Of a stretch of DNA of 64,000 bases, positions 1 to 11,924 are shown in pieces (the stretch's first letter is position 1; every line of letters starts with the position of its first letter). Under the pieces are notes generated by a model. The model searched no databases, was not told where the DNA came from, and worked only from the letters and a program-made list of their open reading frames with translations. Source of the stretch: Atopsyche davidsoni (taxonomy: Eukaryota; Arthropoda; Insecta; Trichoptera; Hydrobiosidae). The stretch covers positions 6,200,001 through 6,264,000 of the forward strand of contig JAILWY010000012.1 of the NCBI GenBank assembly GCA_022113835.1, read 5' to 3'. The position numbers were made by a program, and so were the translations under genes.

Positions 1-639
1 AACAGAAGAACATACTTATTATAGTTAAGAATCTGGAATTGTGAGAAGGATTCAAACCTCGGGATTAAGTCAATATTTTATTGCTGAATGATGAACCAGT
101 CTCGAATGCCATGTCGGATTCAGGTAAAAATCCTTTACAAGTTTTTTTGTGTGGCTCGCTCACCTTTCTTTTGAGAACATTGTTAAGCAGGGATATGCAA
201 CATCAATGTTGTAGGAATATTTATTTAGTTTATGTGCAAGATGTGTGCAGTTAATTATGAATTGTAAATATTTTTTTATAAGTGGATATTAACGGTATAA
301 TTTTAATTAAGATTCTACATTACATATTATTAATAATAGAAGATAACACTTAAATATAAGCTTAAATAATCATCTTACTATCGTTGAAAAAAAGTTTTTC
401 TAAAAGACTATTTATCAAATGTGTTTTTTACTTTTTTATATGGGAATTTAGCTTTAAATTCCGATCTAACGGTGAATTTATAACATAATTACATACCTAC
501 AATCTGTCTAATTTGAAAATATTTAACATCAACGAACTAATACCACAAACACTTACGCTTTATCAAAAATCGCTTGTATTTTATTGTCATATACGTCATG
601 CAAGTTACACATTAATCAGAAATAATTTTGCAAAGTTAT

Positions 640-1065
640 TCTAATTAAACATGCACAGCAATTTAATTCACCATACTGCCTTTTAAACAGCGGTCACTGC
701 TATTTTATGCAGAGTAAATTAAACGAGACAATGCACTGTGTCCGCATACATCGCTGCACCGTCCATTACCAAAAAGTAAAGCGCTTGTTAGCGTTCGTTT
801 TAAGTATTCGTTATTTATTCGGTAATAACATCCACTAAAACATGCGAAGGAACGGCCTCAATAAAACCGTGGCTTTGTTTGATGGAGGGAGGAGCGCGTG
901 CGACTCTTGAGGCCGGAGTAGTCGGTACCGAGCGCCGGTACAGACAACAATTAAGCAACCGAACCGCTCTGTGTAACTTCACACTTTATTTCTATGTAAT
1001 AAAAATAAATATAAACGTACACGCATTCTTCTCGTTATGCCCCATAAATCGCCCTCCAACGTGAA
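640..1065. promoter_or_regulatory. GC-richer island, candidate regulatory element
   Basis: After an AT-rich start, this stretch gains GC and loses homopolymer runs. It contains a CAATAAAA homeodomain-type motif and two nearby GGTAC-containing GC patches around 910-940. A 61-codon frame here has no family resemblance and is treated as chance. The regulatory role is inferred from composition only. Confidence 0.25.
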
Positions 1066-1679
1066 TACTTATTTTTTATTTTTTTTATTCAGATAGGTAA
1101 GTACCGCGGTAATTTATTGTAATGTTTGATTCAGGTGGTGATTAATATTCTTACTCTTGAAATAATTTGAATATGTATATGAATAAAACGAGAGCATGTT
1201 TTTGCATTGTTATTTATTTAAATTAATATTATGATGCATTTTAAAAATCAATTACATCTATTCTAAGTTATACAATTAATATTTGGTATAAAGATTTTTT
1301 TGTAGTTGTTTTTAATTAATAATAGTAATAGGGAAAAATATTACCTAAACATATGACTCAATAATATATATAAAAATAAAGTTATTAAACAATCTTGTTT
1401 TAAAATTGAATATAAATCTGTGTGTAATTTAAACATTTTAAAACCAAAAGTATATTAGTTAAAATACTTAAAGACAACGCGTGATGTGTTTTAATTTTAA
1501 GTAATTTATTATTATGTATTTATTCAACATTAATGTGTCGTACTATTGTATGAACACAATAAAAACGACTGCAATTTTATTCTGCATATTCTTAAAATAT
1601 TTCCACGTCTTTTATATGAATTACACACAATGTTAACAATAAATATATAATTTAAAGTCAATTATAATGTTTATATTCT

Positions 1680-2010
1680 ACGCTCGGTTCATAAGAATTT
1701 CATTAGAACCCATTAGAGCAGGAAACGCATTAACTAACTTTGCTTTCATCTCTTGAGGCTTGCATTATAATACGGACGATATTATAAAGAAGCGTATTTA
1801 TTCCGTTATTGTATATTATTAAAGCTGTGATCGTTCTCGTTAGCCCTGACGTTAATCAGGCTTCACTTGTATGGACAGGGACGCAATCATTAACGATCAC
1901 CAGACAATAAGCAGTGCCCACAACTGATTAATATTTATTGGACGGCGATCATCGCATCGCACCTGTGGTCTCACAATATAAACCGGTTCTCTAATCTGTG
2001 TGTCTATCTA
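1680..2010. promoter_or_regulatory. Motif-dense island with overlapping E-box and Runx core
   Basis: This is a sharply bounded, non-repetitive block in AT-rich surroundings. An E-box CACCTG (1960-1965) overlaps a Runx-type TGTGGT core (1964-1969). Several ATTA/TAAT homeodomain cores lie upstream. No open frame of note crosses it. It looks like an enhancer, but that is inference. Confidence 0.3.
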
Positions 2011-2869
2011 ACACATTAGAATCCCCTTTACTCAATTGACCCTATTTGATTTGGATGTTTTAAATCGTGAGTCGTGACCGTTTCCTCAACAATCTTTGAA
2101 GTGAAAACAAAATATTTTTATAGATAACAAACCGAGAGAAGCAGTATTACGACGATTCTAAACGATTTGCTGTGCCGTGCTTAATACATCTATTGTTAAC
2201 ACTGACAGGTGTCAAAATATCTTATATCTGAAGCGCAAAGCATTTCTTTTTCATATTATAGTACTGCATTATTTTTAGATATTAATGATCTTGTAAATAT
2301 AAGCTTTCTGTGATTTATACCAAATCATTATATTTATTGAAAAACAAATACCAACCACATACACCAAATTATTAATTCGAGTATATAGAGATAATATTAA
2401 TTTGGATGATAATAGCACAATATAAAATTTAAAATAAATACGCTGAGATTTTTATAATTTAGTGTCAGTAAAAAATATTATGAATAAAAAAAAAAACAAA
2501 CGAAGAAACTTTGTTTTTAAAATGTTGACATATTCGTATTTTTAGAAAATATCCGTATTTTCGTAGAATGTTCGCTTATTACACTTACGTTAAGCAGTAA
2601 ATATTTTTATCCAGGATATTGGACTATCATTTTTGATGCTTTGGTGTATGCTTAAATGTATTTTTATATAAAATTATTATTTTCAAAATATAAATTCACT
2701 TCTATTTAAGACAACAAATATAAAACATTTCTGCAAGCAAAATCAAAGGTTAGACATCTCATTTGTATGTGCATATTCAATAAAAAAAATAAAAACAGAA
2801 CTCCAGGCTACTGCAAAATATATACTACACTTGAATCGTTCAAAATACACAGTCATAATTTGATGCAAC

Positions 2870-3335
2870 GATCTTGTCGGTTTGCTAATAACACTGCTGT
2901 CATTCCGTAGTAACTGGAAACCTAAAAACAAACAATAATTAATACGTCTGATACACCGTGCAATACTGCTGATTCACGGCCGCCGCCATTGCACAGTGTT
3001 GAGATAGCAATCGGCCGGGGTTTACCTGCACTCGCGGGGTTGTAAATCATCGGAACGACCCCCGGCTGACGGCCGTTTACGCGAGCCTCTCGGGGCGGCC
3101 GGCCCGTCACGGTGACTTGCGAGGCGGAGAGATCTTTTTTCGACGGTCACGTGGCTTCTTGTGTGGGAACTCTCGAGTGCCAGCCACCCAGGCTTACACT
3201 CGAGACTTTAGCTCGCGTCATTGAATATAAGAGACATTCGGACGCAAGCACGTCAGCGCACGTTTCATTGATACTCACCTCAATAGCCGTGTGTCTACTA
3301 GTGTGGGGGGGCTCGATCGATTGATTTTGATAAGC
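2870..3335. promoter_or_regulatory. CpG-rich island with interrupted palindrome
   Basis: The most GC-rich part (2980-3130) is full of CpG and includes the interrupted palindrome GTCACGGTGAC (3106-3116). Short frames occur on both strands (62 codons on -, 70 on +), which is typical of GC-rich non-coding DNA. No protein family is recognised. It is a possible enhancer or promoter. Confidence 0.3.
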
Positions 3336-3739
3336 AGAAATGTGAAAAGCGATGAATTGAATATAAAAAAAAAAACTTACGCAAGCAATAATTTATTTAA
3401 AATCTTACCATATGATATCTACATAGAAACATTGTCGTTTTTTAATCTAATATTGAATATCTAGTTATGCGGATGGTTCGCGTGTTTACCATCATAGACG
3501 TAACTAAAATTATACAACGATGCCTTAAAATTTATGAATACAATTTACCCTATACTTATAATTAATGAATTAGTTCAATAATTACAATAATTATTTTTAT
3601 TCGATTATCAGATTATGTCAAACTTTATTATTTATCATGATTTACTAAATATCTATGCGTTTATTTCTTTTTGTTTTAATTTTTATCTTTAGCACCTTGT
3701 TTATAATGTAAAAATTTGATGAAATCTCGTCTTTTTAAA

Positions 3740-4070
3740 ACGAAATCACATTTTGTAGCATTTTGGTTTTATGAGTATTGTGAGTAGTGAAAAGCCATGT
3801 GCTGACCAGTCAAAAACTGAGAGTACAGAGAGATCAGCCAATGCGTCCGGTGCACGTGTGATTGCACGCCTGTCCGTCTGCTCTTGTGTCGAATGTTGGG
3901 GCCCCAATAAATAAGGCCTTGCATTAAAGCATAAAAAGCCTATATTTGATTCATCGAAGCCACATTTATGTTCGGTGTAATAAGCGGCTTCGCGAAATCG
4001 AACACCCTGCGTAATAATACAGCATTGTATGAGCCAGGGCTGCCAACCCCCAGGGGTCACAAAATATATT
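3740..4070. promoter_or_regulatory. Moderate-GC island, candidate regulatory element
   Basis: This non-repetitive stretch contains the palindrome GGGGCCCC (3898-3905) directly followed by AATAAATAAGG. A 104-codon frame runs on the minus strand through it. It resembles no protein family, has low-complexity edges and no splice context, so I treat it as chance. Confidence 0.25.
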
Positions 4071-4439
4071 TTTAAAAATATATTATCTTATGTTTATATT
4101 CGACTAATTTTCACGACGCAAGATTTGAAGTGTAAGTATCGGGAAGTATCATTTGAATGTTGAATATATATATATCGCTTAAATGTATCTTCTTAGGTGG
4201 TGGCGTTCATGGATTTCGTTACTGAGTTTGTGTAGAGAAAAATATGTGTAAAAACCCTTTTTTTGCATGAGATGAAAAAGGCTACTAGCCAATTTTTTTT
4301 ATGATTTTGCCTAAAATGAAGGACGGTATTGGCAAGCTGCAATTTGTTAGCACGATTTGTTGCTACGTGTGTAGAGGCCTTACGTTACAAAGATAAATAT
4401 TGAATAACGTATAAGCCTTAAACGAGTCTTTATAATGCT

Positions 4440-4800
4440 TGTGTCGGTGATCATTGGGTCTGAAAATGAATCAGAAATGGTCGACGTGGTTGACAGCCCT
4501 CAGCCCCGCGCGTACCAGCATGAGTTCGCTGGCTCGCTGGCTCGCTGGCCAGCTTACAAAAGAAGGAGATACATATCTGGGTGATGCATTCGCGCTTATT
4601 GTACGGTCTACGCCTACTATCGGGAAGAACCGTGTAATTAGGCGGCCGCGAGCGCCGAGCAGGCTGTCCGAGCAGCGGTCGGGAACAAACGGCCTGCGCT
4701 ACAGACTCACGGAGTCCGTCGGATGGACTTGTCGACTGGGCATTCAACGGCTGTCGTTGAATGTACTACAAAGACTCTTTGCATGTCACGTGTTACAATA
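4440..4800. promoter_or_regulatory. GC-rich island with 8-bp tandem repeat
   Basis: Three tandem copies of CGCTGGCT (the last ending in C) occupy 4527-4550. The recurring motif AATTAGGC lies at 4636-4643, beside a CpG-rich patch with a GCGGCCGC site. Overlapping frames of 146 codons (+) and 98 codons (-) mirror each other and resemble nothing known, so neither is called a gene. Confidence 0.3.
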
Positions 4801-5159
4801 TTATGTTTTCATAGTTACATATGTGATTTACATTGGTCTTACTATAACTTGCGTTATTCATAATATGCATATATTGCAATATATTTTGTGCTAATTATTT
4901 TTTTGAAAATTCGGTTATTTTAAATTTATATTGAACCAGTAATTTTAATATGTACTTTTAAATTGCTTTACTTTTTTTTAATATTGTTTCGAGAAAAATT
5001 GCACACAAAATCTTTTATCAGTCAAAAATAAATAACACTGGTCACATGTTTACAAATATTTATTTACTGATAACAGTTATATTGTGTTATAATTAAAAAA
5101 TATATATCAAAGTTTTTTTTTTCCTTTATGTTAATTTATAATAGTTCTTAGGGTTATGC

Positions 5160-5640
5160 TTACAATTCAGTATGTGGCTGTCCCCTCATCCTGCGCGCTG
5201 GTTGTGGGGCGTGCAAGATGTGGATAAGGTGGTAGCGAACATAGATTTTTATATTTAGGAAATAATGTGTATAAAAAAAAAATATTTTTATGCACGAGTT
5301 TTTGTTATAATTTGTTTTAATGAGTGCTTATTATGTGGCCAATCTCCGCAGGTCAACAAATTATATTTTATTTTCCCGGTGTTGCCTTGTCGACCCCTGC
5401 CAACATCGGCGTATCCATACATTGATATATCTAATATGTAATACACATCTTGGAGCATCCCGAGAATTGGTGATAATAACAGTGATTTGGTTATGGCCAC
5501 ATCCACGTCTGTACCTTTGTTTAGACTCTGGCCATTTAATATGGCCCCAACAAACGCCGGCCCAGCATTAAGACCTCTATTATCTTAATGGCCATCTCTA
5601 TGAAAGTGACTGCAATCTTGTTATATCGATATAATTTCTT
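5160..5640. promoter_or_regulatory. Island with clustered GCCAT (Pho/YY1-type) cores
   Basis: Within about 100 bp the GCCAT core or its complement occurs at 5493-5497, 5531-5535, 5541-5545 and, as the palindrome ATGGCCAT, at 5588-5595. The pair at 5530-5546 forms GGCCAT-TTAAT-ATGGCC, an inverted repeat with a 5-bp spacer. GCCAT is the core bound by Pho/YY1 proteins. A Polycomb-response role is inference. Confidence 0.35.
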
Positions 5641-7321
5641 TTACCACGAAGGTACGTTATTTTGGAATCTCTGATTAAATGACTGTTCAAGAGACCGAGA
5701 TACAAAACAAAGATAAATGCACGTTTTGGAAAAACCCTTTTTTAAATTAAAAAGGGGTAAATACAAATCTTAAGTTCTAAAAAGTATCTCTTATAAAAAA
5801 ATGAAGCTATCTTTTTTATTGAGATATTATTATTTTTTAATAGGGTGCAATTCACGAAATAATTGAATTTACAGTATATTTTATATCCAAGATATCACTT
5901 ATATTTTTCTTAATTTTCTTTAGATATGTAATAAGTATATTAAATGCAAAAATGTTGATTTAATCATTAGCTTGGCATTTAAGATAATACAGTGCTTAAC
6001 TTCTTTTGTGGACTATACGCGACCGGCTATGAGCAATGCATAGTGTTAAATTGCATAAAAAGATACCTTCCATACAATTTCCTTGTATATTAAGTAGCGA
6101 TTAATACAAATCATATCAATAATAGATTTTTAAAAATTTCATATAAGAGAAGCATTCATAATAGTTGCAACAACAGTTGACTTGCAAGAATTTTAACGAA
6201 GAAAATAATCAGCATTGTGGTTTACAAGGTTTTGCTTTGTCATTAGCAATAAAACCTTTTTATATGATTGATTACAAGAATATTAAATTAAATTATCTCA
6301 AATACGTTGGGGATCGATTGACTTCTACGAATTATCGAAAGCCAATCAGTATCAATTTCCTTGTTGCTGTTTATTTTATGATAAATACAAGCGTCCAATT
6401 TAAAACAAATAAATTATGAAAAAAAAATATGAAGTCATCAAATGACAAGGTGAATTATAAAGACATAAGAATAAATTACTTAAATGCCATTTTTAGTATA
6501 GTTGAATATTTCATGTTTATATGAATATGTAATAAAAATATGGCTTCTTCACCCACACCTATATGGTCGTTAGGATTATTTATAAATCTATTATCATTTA
6601 TCATAGTTCGGATAGCTGGGATTTATTTCAGTAATTTGAAAAATAACAGATTTTTATTTACCGTGCTTATAATGTCGGTGTTTCGTATTTATTATTTTAT
6701 TAAGTCGCTTAACTTAAAATCGTTAATAAGAAGCATTACAATAAACAATCTTCTTAAATTTATAAAATGTAAACATAATCGGTAATAATCCGAGGTGGAT
6801 TTTGACCTCTTGTATTGTAGAAACTGTTGCCAACCTTTCGAATGACCGCCATGTAGTGTCCATGGTTCCATGTCCATAAGTTCTTTGTTTTTTTTTTAAC
6901 ACATTAATACCATACACCATTAATGTCATCAGTTAAAATTGTCCATGAAATCTTGAATGCAATTATCTCCCAGTACACTTCACGGCATAATTTTAAGATA
7001 CATGTTGTTGATCATAAGCCCAAGTGAAATAAGCGCAACGCTTACATCTCGGACATTGTCATTATTATGCTAAATCCGGCTTAAGTAATCTGTGATTTAA
7101 TAAAGTTATAAGCAGGTTTTTTTTCTGACTTGACAACTTTCAAAACAATAAATTTAAAAAATGGATTATGACGTCACCAAATTAAAGTTTCCTTAAATCT
7201 GCTTTAGTGGAAGACTCTATACAAGACGACGATCAATATTCACTTGAATGAATTAATATTAATGAGGTATCTTTATATTTGTTTGCTAAAACTTACATAC
7301 TATTTTATTTCTCGATTGGTT

Positions 7322-7355
7322 GATAATTGTCATTATTATGACAATGACAATTATC
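7322..7355. repeat. Perfect 13-bp inverted repeat (hairpin)
   Basis: Arms 7322-7334 and 7343-7355 are perfect reverse complements (GATAATTGTCATT and its complement) separated by 8 nt. It lies in otherwise unremarkable AT-rich DNA. No flanking duplication is visible, so a MITE assignment is not supported. Confidence 0.7.
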
Positions 7356-7589
7356 TGAGGACAATTGAGGGATGCAGTCAAAACAAAAAATATTCTCAAG
7401 GTACTCGAATTTTCCAGATCTGATTTATAAAAACTTAATTCAGTGGACGCAGAATTTTTTTATTTTGTACTTGAGTTTTCATGATTTTATGTTGTGTAAC
7501 AATATGTCGAATGACGCTATAATGAAATTACACGTATTATAAATATGGTTTCTGTACTCGCCGTAAAGGTGCTTGCATTCAATAATAAT

Positions 7590-8000
7590 AAAAGAAAAAC
7601 TCAAACCGCGAAGTTATCCTGCGGGAATGAAGGGGAGCTATTGAAATAGCTTCACGGGCATCAGCTTCGTGCGTCTCACACGGCCACGGCTAATTCCGTG
7701 CGGTCAAGAAGCAGAAAAAAACTACTCCACGCACCTCCAGCGAGAGGGCCTCCTGCCCGAGAGAGCTTAATGCCAATACTGCGGTCAGCAAAAACAATCG
7801 TTTGTAAGCGGCCGTAATGGACGGTAGCCAAGTGCCCTCAACTGACTATAAATTTGGATCCATAAAGACTGGAAACCGCAACCTCCCGGCTCGCAGGCTG
7901 CGCGGCGAGGCTCCAGGCTAACGAACAGTCCGGCCCTGGCGGCTAATTGGCGGATGACTGTCGACGCGCCGCTGATCGATCGGGTGGCTTTCAGATTGTT
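7590..8000. promoter_or_regulatory. GC-rich island with Runx-type core
   Basis: This is a long CpG-containing block. It includes AACCGCA (7874-7880), the complement of the Runx consensus, a GCGGCTAATTGG homeodomain-type site, and a short inverted repeat AGCTATT...AATAGCT near 7636. The 82-codon minus-strand frame has no family resemblance. Confidence 0.3.
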
Positions 8001-8309
8001 TTTAACTACGGTTTTTAATTTCAATTTACACAAAATCGCATCACAATTGGAAGCATTTTGTTTTCAAATATTGAACGCTTTTAAAAAAAGACTACCCATA
8101 ATAAAATTATAAAAAAAAAAATGATTTGGTTTAAAAACTTTTTGGATAGTTTAGGAGTTTTGGGACACGTGTATAGGTAGGTATGCATGCATCGTGGCTA
8201 TGAAGTTTTAATTTTAACTTTTCATACATAGCACTGTATCACTCGATACACTATCCGAAACAAAGTACCCAACCTTGACTAGCATTCATTTTTTATATCG
8301 TAAAAGATC

Positions 8310-8540
8310 ACGACGGCGAGGCCGAGCCCGCGGAGCGCGGCGTCCCGCTCCCGCCCGCGAGTCCGCCGCGGGGGGGAGCGGGACGCCGCGCTCCCGGGCC
8401 GGCCGCCTCATTCTTCCCCATTCTAATTAGGCTCACATTCCGTTTTGGAGTTTAATTTTGCCGGCGGTTACGCTCTAATTACATTATACGTAGCCGCGCC
8501 GCTTGTCTCGGCGCTTGGAATGGGCCCCACCGCGTTTTTT
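8310..8540. promoter_or_regulatory. Very GC-rich island next to homeodomain-type motifs
   Basis: The first 90 bp are nearly pure G/C and form a strong hairpin (listed separately). They are followed by TCTAATTAGGCTC, which contains AATTAGGC (8425-8432), and further TAATTA-type cores. The abrupt GC boundary within AT-rich DNA suggests a selected element. Function is inference. Confidence 0.35.
8332..8394. repeat. Perfect 21-bp GC-rich inverted repeat
   Basis: Arms 8332-8352 and 8374-8394 are perfect reverse complements over 21 bp, almost all G/C, with a 21-nt loop. The core is GGCGTCCC paired with GGGACGCC. A perfect arm this long and GC-rich is not expected by chance. The same core recurs in the hairpin at 18805-18843. 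Confidence 0.85.
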
Positions 8541-9584
8541 TGGCAATTCTGTTTCAAATTGGAAATCTTTGCGTACATTGTAGTTTCTTAAATATTCAGA
8601 AAGGATTCTCTCTCTTGGACAAACTAATTAGTGGAGCCTTAAAATAAAGTGTACCGCATCTGGTGTAGTGTTGCCTTATTATAGAAAAAAAAACTTATTT
8701 TGTATTCATTAAATTTTATGAAACTTTGCAGCTGTAAACACTCCGTACTGCGATTAATGTTTTTTTTTTAGTGAGTTTATGACAAGAAAAATATATAAAT
8801 GAATATTAATGGTTAAATTGAAAACTGTGGTTTTCAATGTAAAAATTGGTTCTTTATTAAAATTGTAACCTCACTCTTGACATGTATTGTCTATTTGAAT
8901 ATGCAGGAATTCATAGTTTAATTAGTGTAGTATAAATTTCGCCAAAAAATATATATAAAATCAGTACTTTTAATAATTACCTGTTTACCTATCGTGAATA
9001 GTGAAATAGTTCCATGTAGTTTCATTTTGAGCATTATAGTTAAACTGTTTAAGATTTCATAAAATTTATTGTGTTTACTTTCTCCAACTTTATATTTGTG
9101 CTATCTTTATTATATTCTCAATAATCATGATATATTTAACTCTATAGATGTTATTAAATGATCATATGATAATAAACGCTCAAGATAAAATATTAATATA
9201 TTTTTTAATGTTTTTTTCAAAGTTACGATTTTAAATTGCTGTTAGTTATAAATAAATAATAATAAAAGTAAGATTTTAAAATAATTTAAAAAAACATTGC
9301 GATTAATTTGGCCATGTCACTTACGCTAAAACGACTTTTTAAATTGATTTATAAACAGTATGATTAATTATTAGAGTTTGTTTGGAGTTACTGTTTATTG
9401 TTACGCATGTCTACAACGCGCTTCCAGTTTATATAAATATATAAATTCATTTTGAACAATTTACTAATTTTAATCTTACAAACGTATTAACTTTATTGGC
9501 ATACATATTTACTTTAAGAAAATGTTACCTATTATGAATATATTTGATTTGAAACTAAGAATCGGGCAATCAGAAATCAGTAAC

Positions 9585-9900
9585 GTATTGTCTCAAAAGC
9601 CCGAACAAAACTCTGATAGCAGCAAAAAACAAAGATGGCCGACAAAGCCGTTATTTATTAGTAAATAAGGTTGATTATTCTTTAACGAATACTTGTTTTA
9701 AGACGTTTAATTAAGTTTTATGGAGACAGTTCCGCTCCATCGGCTAGAGGGCTCGGATTAATTCGGCGCTGCTCGGTAATTGAAGGGGAGCCGCGGAGGA
9801 ACGACGACTTGCGGAGGCAGTGCTCGATGGGATGCTCCCACTGGCGAACTGCGCATTGTCCTCGCTACGCTCCTTGATCACTGATTATGCTGGGCTGTTA
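9585..9900. promoter_or_regulatory. GC-richer island, candidate regulatory element
   Basis: This non-repetitive stretch contains AAGATGGCCGAC near its start, GATTAATTCGG and GGTAATTG homeodomain-type sites, and CpG-rich sequence at 9780-9850. No coding frame of note is present. Confidence 0.3.
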
Positions 9901-10429
9901 TTGATTTTAAGTAGTGTTTAACATGCCTCTCGACACACAACAAATATATTGAATAGTTTATGATTTAAAAAATAATTCACTCAAAAAAAAAACACTGAAA
10001 AAAATAACATTATATAATCTTCCCAAAAATAGTCTTCATTTTGTTTCTTACGTCAGTAAATCAGTTAACTCATATCAAGTATTATACACACAAAAAAGTC
10101 AATATGATGACAATTTATCGCTTATATTTATTAAAATAATAATGTAATTATTTATGTTTGTGTAGAATTGTAAATTTTAAAGATAGTGTAATGGTAACCG
10201 GTTTGGTTTATCATGGTACTTGAAAAAACAGCTTATTCATAAACAGATTATTGAATAAATTGGTGTATTATGCCATATAAATTTAATTAAAAATAAACAA
10301 ATCATAATTTATATTTTGCCTGGTAACACGTGGCATACCTTGATCAATATATTTTTTTTAAATATATCTGCAATCTTCAATATCTATAAGTGGTTATATT
10401 AAATTATTTAAATTGATTTTTACTCATTT

Positions 10430-10700
10430 TTTTATTGCTTCTTAAAAAGGCTAAACGCATTGGCCGCTTCGGGACATAGTCGTACCTCCGGGCGCCCCCG
10501 CCCCGGCCCACCTGCGCTAATTGGAGGCTTTCATTACCACTGCAGCGGGAGTGACAGAGAAGCCCTTTGCAAATTGGGAATGGGATTACGTTCGGAAGAA
10601 CATTATTCAAACGGCTTGTTTTTTGATTGATTAGACTTGCGATTTTTTGAGCGGCTTACAATTAGCCGGATTAGGCGAAACTTTCAGACATATTTTATAA
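10430..10700. promoter_or_regulatory. Island with Exd/Hox-type composite site
   Basis: A GC-rich patch (10480-10520) precedes GCGCTAATTGG and then TGATTGATTA (10624-10633), which fits the Extradenticle-Hox composite consensus. The minus-strand 68-codon frame is not recognisable. Enhancer function is inferred from motif content. Confidence 0.3.
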
Positions 10701-10959
10701 ATTTATCCCTTCCAGACCCTTATTAATAATCAAACTATTCATGTATGGATTTGATTTTATTGCCGATGTATATGTATTTTCTTCGACATCAACTCTCCTT
10801 CACCTAAGTTCATTAATAAAAAAAAATATTATAGAACAATGAATGCTACAAATAATAAATAGTTTTTTTTTCCAAGTCTAGATAAGTCTATTTTTGTCCT
10901 TTTTCTACTATCTCTACCGTACGTAAATAAGCAATATATTTTAACTAGTAACTTTAATT

Positions 10960-11330
10960 AGTTGCAGTAGGTTGGTTTTGATCATATTCACGACCACAAA
11001 TGCTAGAGGTAATTCACACCACAACTAAAGTGTGAATTATCGATGTTCATATAAAATGAAAATCGAATGTACGGATTAACTTATTGCTTCTCCACACAGC
11101 ATTGATTTATATCCCTTTCTTGTCATCCATTCATGCAGCCAACCGGTTATTATATACTTATTTGGTTCTCTCTCTAATTCTAGTGTGGTACGGATCGTCA
11201 ACTTTTGACCTAGTTCGATCCCCGGTTTGGCTGTTTAATTATATCACCACGTTGATATTATTGGGCTCTCGCCTTGTGCAAATGAACTGTGCTGATTATA
11301 TATTTACGATAAAATAGTAATAACACTACT
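10960..11330. promoter_or_regulatory. Non-repetitive stretch just upstream of the coding exon
   Basis: It carries a perfect 10-bp inverted repeat (arms 11010-11019 and 11030-11039, TAATTCACAC and its complement) with a 10-nt loop. The 77-codon + frame over 11084-11317 is leucine-rich and has no family resemblance, so it is not called. It ends about 150 bp before the splice acceptor. Confidence 0.25.
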
Positions 11331-11487
11331 GAAGTCTTCTCGTTGCATGTACATTGTATATTTGTAGATTTGAAATATAATAGTTAATCTATAAAATTGT
11401 ATTTTTAAACGTACTCTTTTGTTTTTTTACCATTTCGATACATCAAAATAGTTATTAAATTCACTCGAATGGTTTGGTTTGTTGCAG

Positions 11488-11565
11488 AGGTGGAGTGTGT
11501 TCTCATCGGCTGACCATCAGGCGCTCAGCCTTCCAGGCCTCAAGCTGGCAGCCGGCGCCCTGGCC
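11488..11565 (+). other. 5' part of the LMO4-type exon (untranslated, or N-terminal extension)
   Basis: The sequence GGTTTGTTGCAG ending at 11487 is a reasonable splice acceptor, so the exon probably begins at 11488. From there to the ATG at 11566 the frame is open for 26 codons in the same phase as the LIM domain (RWSVFSSADHQ...). If the preceding exon is untranslated, this is 5' UTR. If it is coding, the protein has a longer N-terminus. I favour UTR because the downstream ATG has a good context and the upstream residues resemble no LIM-only protein I know. Confidence 0.55.
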
Positions 11566-11924
11566 ATGAACCCGCACTACCACGGGTACTCCGAGCTCAG
11601 CTCGCCGCACCCGCCCAGCCCCGACAGCGGCGGCTACCCGCTCAACGGCCACCACGACCTGCCCTACGGCCACCCGCCGCACCCCGCACACGCCCACGCG
11701 CATCCTGCCCACCCCGCGCACCACAACAACAACAACGGGCCCGCCTGCAAGCAGTGCGCCGGCTGCGGCGGCAAGATCGTGGAGCGCTTCCTGCTGCACG
11801 CGCTGGACCGCTACTGGCACAACGGCTGCCTCAAGTGCTCCTGCTGCGGCGCCATGCTGGCCGACATCGGCTCGTCGTGCTTCACCAAGGGCAACATGAT
11901 CCTCTGCAAGACGGACTACACCAG
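11566..11924 (+). CDS. LIM-only protein LMO4-like, first coding exon (partial)
   Basis: This exon encodes about 120 residues of a nuclear LIM-only adaptor of the LMO4 class, which bridges transcription factors and LDB/Chip cofactors without binding DNA itself. Residues 1-63 are a low-complexity tail rich in Pro, His and Asn, including alternating Ala-His at 41-50 and four Asn at 54-57. Residues 64-117 form one full LIM domain: C64-x2-C67-x17-H85-x2-C88 for the first zinc, then C91-x2-C94-x19-C114-x2-D117 for the second. CAGCGGKI near its start matches LMO4 better than the LMO1-3/Beadex group, which is from memory. The ATG sits in GCCATGA context. The exon ends in phase 2 at CCAG|GTCAGT, just after DYT, so Arg120 (or Ser) is completed by the next exon. 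The second LIM domain is not found in this window. GC content is far above the surroundings. In Drosophila the likely counterpart is CG5708; this is unverified. Confidence 0.9.

Larger units (their letters stand above)
1..11487. other. Upstream flank or earlier intron of the LMO4-type gene; non-coding
   Basis: No exon, RNA gene or mobile element is recognised in this 11.5 kb. It is AT-rich DNA with runs of A and T, interrupted by GC- and CpG-richer islands that are listed separately. An 'island' here is a stretch of visibly higher GC with little homopolymer, dense in short transcription-factor-like motifs and lacking a coding frame. Stretches between listed islands (for example 1-639, 1066-1679, 2011-2869, 5641-7321, 8541-9584 and 9901-10429) show nothing beyond AT-rich sequence. 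A 5' untranslated exon and promoter of the gene could lie here, but I cannot point to one. Confidence 0.6.

Noticed and set aside
4451..4894. Overlapping frames of 146 (+) and 98 (-) codons
   Set aside because: They mirror each other in a GC-rich island, run into AT-rich sequence at the ends and match no family.
7322..7355. Short inverted repeat considered as a MITE
   Set aside because: Too short, no target-site duplication and no terminal-repeat family signature. Listed only as a hairpin.
11503..11820. 105-codon minus-strand frame opposite the LMO4 exon
   Set aside because: Val/Arg/Ala-rich mirror translation of a GC-rich coding exon; it has no domain.
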